DNA of 64,000 nt, taken from contig JAHLJT010004567.1 in the NCBI GenBank assembly GCA_031308135.1, forward strand, positions 134,864,991-134,928,990, written 5' to 3'. A program made the translations under genes and the position numbers. The notes below the pieces were generated by a model. The model did not search any database and was not told the origin of the DNA. It saw only the letters and a list, made by a program, of their open reading frames with translations. Shown here in pieces: positions 59,442-64,000 of the stretch (position 1 is its first letter; each line of letters begins with the position of its first letter). The stretch comes from Acheta domesticus (taxonomy: Eukaryota > Arthropoda > Insecta > Orthoptera > Gryllidae).

Positions 59442-62400
59442 CGGACAGAATACAGATATCGGTGTATCGGACGGTATCCTGTCCCGTATATTGGCAAGAA
59501 AACATAGATATCTATATTTTAGGCACAACCCTAATTCAAATTCCCGGAGCGAGACGGACATGCGCCACCGCGAGCGACGCCCGGGCGATGCATTATGCAT
59601 AGGCAATTTAAGGGCGAGGCGCGGAGCGTCGCGCGGCGAAGAGATGTCGCCGAGGCTTCGGGCTCTGCGGAACGCCAGGGCTCCCGGTTGCGACACGCGG
59701 ATAAATTGCAGAGACGCGGATATTTTATCAATCCAGGTTTGATTGCCCCTTTGAAGTGATTCAACAAGTGAATGTTAACAGTACCACATGTCGCCTGGGC
59801 ACCTGAATATTTGAAAATTTGAAAACCGGTGCACAATAATATGTTCCGTAAGAATTGGTAAGTGCGACATGTGGTGAGCGTCATTTCCTGTGAGTGGCAG
59901 GTATGATGTTAGGGCCAATGTTGCGGGATCCTATGTTCCTGTCCTGACCAAGAACAAGTCGATAACTAAAAGGGTAGGGGTAGATATCTTCTCATACATG
60001 ATCCAACGTACATAACATTAGTGCCCCCATAAAAAAAAACACCTAGGAGTTACAACAGCACATACTTTCTCGCATTATTTTTTAAAAACATTTTTGCACT
60101 TTTTTAAAATTCAGACTAACGAAAACGACACTGGTGTAATTTCTGGCATCCTTTACTATATCCTTTACTAAATATAAAGAAAAAATCATGCAGTTTTGGA
60201 AAAAAAATCTATTAATTGCATGAACTTCAAGTAGAAATTACACGAAAACTTTTTTTTTTTAATTGTGAATTATCTCAAAGATGAAATTTTTAAACTGATT
60301 ATTTTAAGGAAAAGTTTTCCAGAATAAATTTTACACTTTTGCAATGTTAATTTTTTGCAATTTTCGAAAATACAAGGAGTTTGTCGAAAATAGGACCAAC
60401 ACCACTTTCTTAATCCTTCATTCCTACAAACGAGGAGAAATATTAATTAAAAAATTGGAGACTTTTTGAAAATAATCATAGTCTAAAAATTGCCCGTTTC
60501 ACGCTTTCATCGTTCTTAAAAAATTGTATGCGACATTATTTCAAGATCTGATTTTGATGAACAGATATCATAACGGAAAACATGTTTGTCTTCTACATTG
60601 TAGTTGTAGGAAGAGGTCAAAACATTTTTGAACTATTGGAATTTTAAAGGAATGCAAAGAAAATTCGGCCTCCGCCATTTTTAAACGACTATTTCTCTTT
60701 ACGAGGAAAAACATTTGGGACATTTTTTGAGAAAAATTTGAAAATATTGAGGCTTTGTATAAAGTACTCATAAAAATAAAAATCTCCGTTTCAAACTTGC
60801 AGGGCCTTTAGTTCGTTCCGATCCATCGGGGAATATCAATTTTGGAGAAAACTGTCTGAACTGTTTAAGCTGTAACGTGAACGGTGTAATCTAAAAAGCA
60901 ATGAATTACATTTTAGATATTTTGTATGTAATAAAACAGAGGTAAATTTTCTTATTAAAACTAGCGTACAAAGAATCACAGCAATTATAAGGGTTTGCCT
61001 GTAAGTTTTTCATTTGCACTGGTGTCTTTGGGAAGCATGATGCTGAATGTGGTCCATTTGGGATTGGTGGCTGGGAGTCACCGCGTATTATGTCTGAATA
61101 GTAATGTTTTTAATAAGCTCTGATGAAGGTTCAAATCCGCATCGAAAGATCAGCAAATGAATAAATAAAAATATTACATCAATATCATGATAAAAATTGC
61201 AATATACATTCATTATTTTCATTTTACTGACAATAAGTCACTAGACCCATAGATAAAAAATACTTGAATAACGGAAAAAATCTACTTGATTCTGAAATAT
61301 TTTTAACTCCTTCGCGTTTTTAATATCGACTGATGAAATACCGGAAAGAATGTATTATCCGTGCACGTTTTCTTGAACCCTCATTTCAGAAGATGCGAGA
61401 GGAGTGGGGGAGTTTCTTGGCAACAGGAGCGAATCAAGTCGATCATTTTTCGGGGGAGGGCATCGTAGATGTGTTAAATAATAAACATTGTCATATTTTA
61501 TATTATTTACGAACTGTAGATATGCTTTATTACTACACTATTATTGTTTAAACAGTTACATTATTTGAACATAAATGAATATTAAATCAATTTTGCCAAA
61601 TAAAGGAAAATAAACGAAAACTCAAGGCCTCTAGAAGTGGGCATGCCCTGTCCCCCTGTATCCGTCAGTGAATGGCAAGACGATTAGATCATATCAGTTG
61701 CTCGTTTTCGATATAAAAAAAGTTTCAACTACACGGAAGCGAAAACTTCTGGTTATCAGATTCTGGCAACAACGCTTGTTGCTATATTTTATTATTAATT
61801 CAGCTGATGGTGGTAAAAGAGTGGCGGAAGGGATTCCGAAGCTTATACACGATTTGCACGTGGTTTCTTTTGGGCGCGAAACTAACGGCGCCCTGACATG
61901 GATGATGCTTAAGTGGCAAGAGGGAACGGGTCAGCAAAAAAAGCTAAACACCCTGCCTTCTAGCTGATCAAGGCAGCCTTCAACTTCACACACTCACATG
62001 CGACCTCCCCGTTTTTCTTTAGTGTCTGAAGACCACTTCTGGGTGCACAAGCTCCCTCTCAACTCCTGTCAGCTAAAGGATACACAAACAAGGAAATTGA
62101 AAAAATATATACAAGCACATAAAGCATATCGTACTCCAGACGTCAATTTACTTTTTTGACATTAAATAAAATCTGCATTATGAAAATATTTTAAGGGAGC
62201 TATTAAAATATACAAAGCAATGAGATAATGTTGTTTCACTAGTATCTCGACGATCAAAGCTAAATCTGGTTGCTTGTAAAAAGGAGATACATGCAAGCAA
62301 TTCCTTTCGAAAGTAAACAAATTTTGAAGACGTCAAGAATTCAAGTGTCTTTTTGGCACTTCATTTCAAGAGTGTCGTTCCTTGAATACATGACAGATAC

Positions 62401-62966
62401 AAGGAATAAATCCATGCAAAAGGCACCTTATCATCCTGTTGAACAAACTGAAAATATAAATTAAACATCTGAAATACATGATTCGAAGTGATATTTACAA
62501 GCACACCCGTCATTACTGCTGTTCGCAAATGAAATGTAAGGTACTCCTGCTTGATGCTGATTTGAAGGTAAACTAAAGGTCGCAACGTACAACCTTCATC
62601 AGAATACAGTATATGGCGAGACATTACACAAAATAGACCTCAGCAAGATTTACAAATACTTTAGCATTTCATTTATGTGCATTTTCCGAAAGAACATACA
62701 TTTGAAACGAAATGCGTTGATAATTCCGCCAAAAATAGTAAAACAGGTAGAGATTTATTAGTGACTGAACTGTTTACTTTCATGTTTTCATAAAATTTTG
62801 ACGCACTCCAGCCAATTTTTCCAAGTTCTCCCTATACTTCTAACGGGCTCATTATCATTCTTTGAAACGACGAAAGTAATTACCATCAACCGTTACTTGA
62901 TAAGAAATCGTACATTCCACTTCATGTCACTACACAGTGAATGCAATACAGACGTGTTCGGCATTA
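59442..62966. other. CpG-rich patch (59540-59700) then AT-rich DNA
   Basis: The patch includes ATGCATTATGCAT, a POU/homeodomain-like palindrome, near 59588. From 59750 on the DNA is AT-rich with no gene, array or bounded element recognised. If the M13 exon to the right is real, this is probably first-intron sequence. Confidence 0.4.
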
Positions 62967-63082
62967 CTAAATAACTTGTATATGCATGGCCAGATACGTC
63001 TGTAGTGCTCTCGAAGTCAAACTGTCAACATTTGACAATCGCGCGATCACAACAAAAGAGCGCTCGTGGCGTGGCAACTCAC

Positions 63083-63556
63083 CTGAGCCGAGGCTTGCAG
63101 GCAGGCGGCGCGCGTGCACACGGGGAACATGTGCTCGTGTGGCGTCTGCGGCCACGTGCACGCCAGCACCACGATGACGATCAGGAAGATGAGGAGCAGC
63201 GCGAGGATGACGGCGGAGACGGTGAGGCCAAAGCGGGAGAGGCCGGTGCGGCGGCGCAGGCGGGCCTCGACGCGCGCGCCCAGCCGGCCGCCGCCCGCGC
63301 CCTTGTCGAAGCTGGCGCGGTTCTTGGCCACGCTGTTGGAGGCGGACAGCTTGCGCCGGCGGTCCACCTCGTCCAGCCCCTGCGCGGGGCGCACGCCGCC
63401 CGCCCGCTCGCCGCCCCCCTGCGGCAGGCAGGGCTGGCGTTCGGGCGTCCCGGGCACCTCCGCCCCGCCGCCGCCGCCGCCGCCGCCGCCACCCGCCTCC
63501 TCGGCCTTCTCGCGGCCCCCGTTCACCAACGACACTTCCTTCTCGCCTTTTTCCAT
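63083..63556 (-). CDS. First coding exon of an M13 metallopeptidase (neprilysin/ECE-like), partial
   Basis: Encodes 158 residues from ATG 63556 (A at -3, G at +4), with an in-frame stop upstream at 63625. M13 enzymes are type II membrane zinc peptidases that cleave extracellular peptides. Visible here: a cytoplasmic region with a ten-glycine run (22-31) and basic segments (RRRKL 67-71, RLRRR 99-103), a hydrophobic anchor at about 111-132, then VCTRAACLQAS. The Cys147-x4-Cys152 spacing with a following Ala/Ser segment matches the start of the neprilysin ectodomain. The exon ends in phase 0 at CAG/GTGAGT (donor at 63082). Catalytic HExxH-bearing exons are not in the window. Other single-pass proteins cannot be excluded. 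Confidence 0.6.
63461..63492. repeat. (CCG)n trinucleotide run coding for polyglycine
   Basis: About ten CCG/GGC triplets lie within the M13 exon and encode Gly22-31 in its frame. Length variation here would change the cytoplasmic tail only. Confidence 0.9.
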
Positions 63557-64000
63557 TTTCGACGGAGAGTACGACTCGACTGCAATCAACGATGACGTCT
63601 GGCGCTTCGCTCGACAGCTCACTCAATACACATGCAAAAACGCACACACACACACCTACATTCTACTACCGCCAACTCATTAGCCGATACTACAATATTG
63701 GGTGGTGTACTCACAACGCCACATTCTCTAATAGCGTCACAGAATGCACGGGCACGTCGCCGAACCTATCAGCGTACGCACAACCGCGCGTTATAGTCTT
63801 GTCTGTCCGTGCGACTCGACTGCGTGCACAGAGGGTGCCGCGTAGCGCGGGAGCCGAGATCGGACAGGCGACTGCGGGGACGCGCTTAGCCTCCGCTCTC
63901 CTCGACGTCTGTTCCGCGCGACGGACTCGGACGTTCTGCGCGCGCAGGGCGCGGGCTTCGGCGCGCCGCCGCTAGGTGGCAGGCGCGCCCGTGCGGGCCG
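63557..64000 (-). promoter_or_regulatory. 5' UTR and CpG-rich promoter region of the M13 gene
   Basis: Upstream of the ATG, a short mid-GC leader contains a (CA)n run (about 63637-63652), and 63740-64000 is densely CpG-rich. No TATA box is evident on the minus strand, so a dispersed CpG-type promoter is likely. The transcription start and any further 5' exon cannot be fixed from sequence. Confidence 0.45.

Noticed and set aside
61118..61156. CTCTGATGAAGGTTCAAATCC...GAAAGATC as a third hammerhead
   Set aside because: CTGATGA and GAAA are present, but five extra bases (GCATC) lie between the would-be helix II and GAAA, and the final motif is GATC rather than CGTC.

Overview
The window looks like 64 kb of non-coding DNA from a large arthropod genome, most likely an insect. 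It has a strongly AT-rich background, scattered CpG-rich patches, many minisatellites, tRNA-derived SINEs, MITEs and hAT relics, and one long RNase H-bearing non-LTR retrotransposon. There are no operons, Shine-Dalgarno sites, rRNA genes or CRISPR arrays. I cannot name the species. Most long open frames are by-products of GC-rich or tandemly repeated DNA, or shadows of the retrotransposon.

The only convincing host gene is at the right edge on the minus strand. A first coding exon (63083-63556, CpG-rich promoter side to 64000) encodes a type II membrane anchor followed by the Cys-x4-Cys start of an M13 metallopeptidase (neprilysin/endothelin-converting-enzyme-like) and ends at a good GTGAGT donor. 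I found no further M13 motif in the window, so much of it may be the first intron of that gene (inference).

Left part (0-21 kb): a G-rich minisatellite, 20-bp, 43-bp and 23-bp tandem repeats, two copies of one TA-flanked MITE family (2117-2267; 10996-11174), a SINE with a 13-bp target-site duplication (11459-11788), a fold-back element (12245-12364) and a second SINE (about 12410-12548). A complete non-autonomous hAT element follows (13904-15185; 13-bp inverted termini, 8-bp duplication), carrying two decayed, oppositely oriented pieces of a zinc-finger transposase-type protein. Next is an I-group-like LINE on the minus strand (about 15.4-21.0 kb) with ORF1 (gag-like, three CCHC knuckles) and ORF2 (endonuclease, reverse transcriptase, RNase H, terminal zinc motif). 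Both frames are open.

Middle part (21-50 kb): a decayed hammerhead-ribozyme-like motif (about 22.13 kb), an ATCGAT-rich insertion bounded by a 14-bp direct repeat (23961-24694), a 93-bp hairpin (25980-26072), and a perfect spacerless 180-bp palindrome (29884-30063). The palindrome lies inside a 210-bp insertion with a 14-bp target-site duplication and carries a hammerhead-like core on both strands; it is the most unusual object here. Further right are SINE copies, strand-asymmetric G-rich and C-rich islands (38.9-41.1 kb), a (GYGGC)n array (44941-45210) and another ATCGAT-rich block (45.2-46.0 kb).

Right part (50-64 kb): a (TA)n palindrome, a 208-bp tandem duplication whose second copy contains a (GGC)n expansion, a 19-bp tandem repeat, a SINE with a 10-bp duplication (59217-59441), and the M13 exon.
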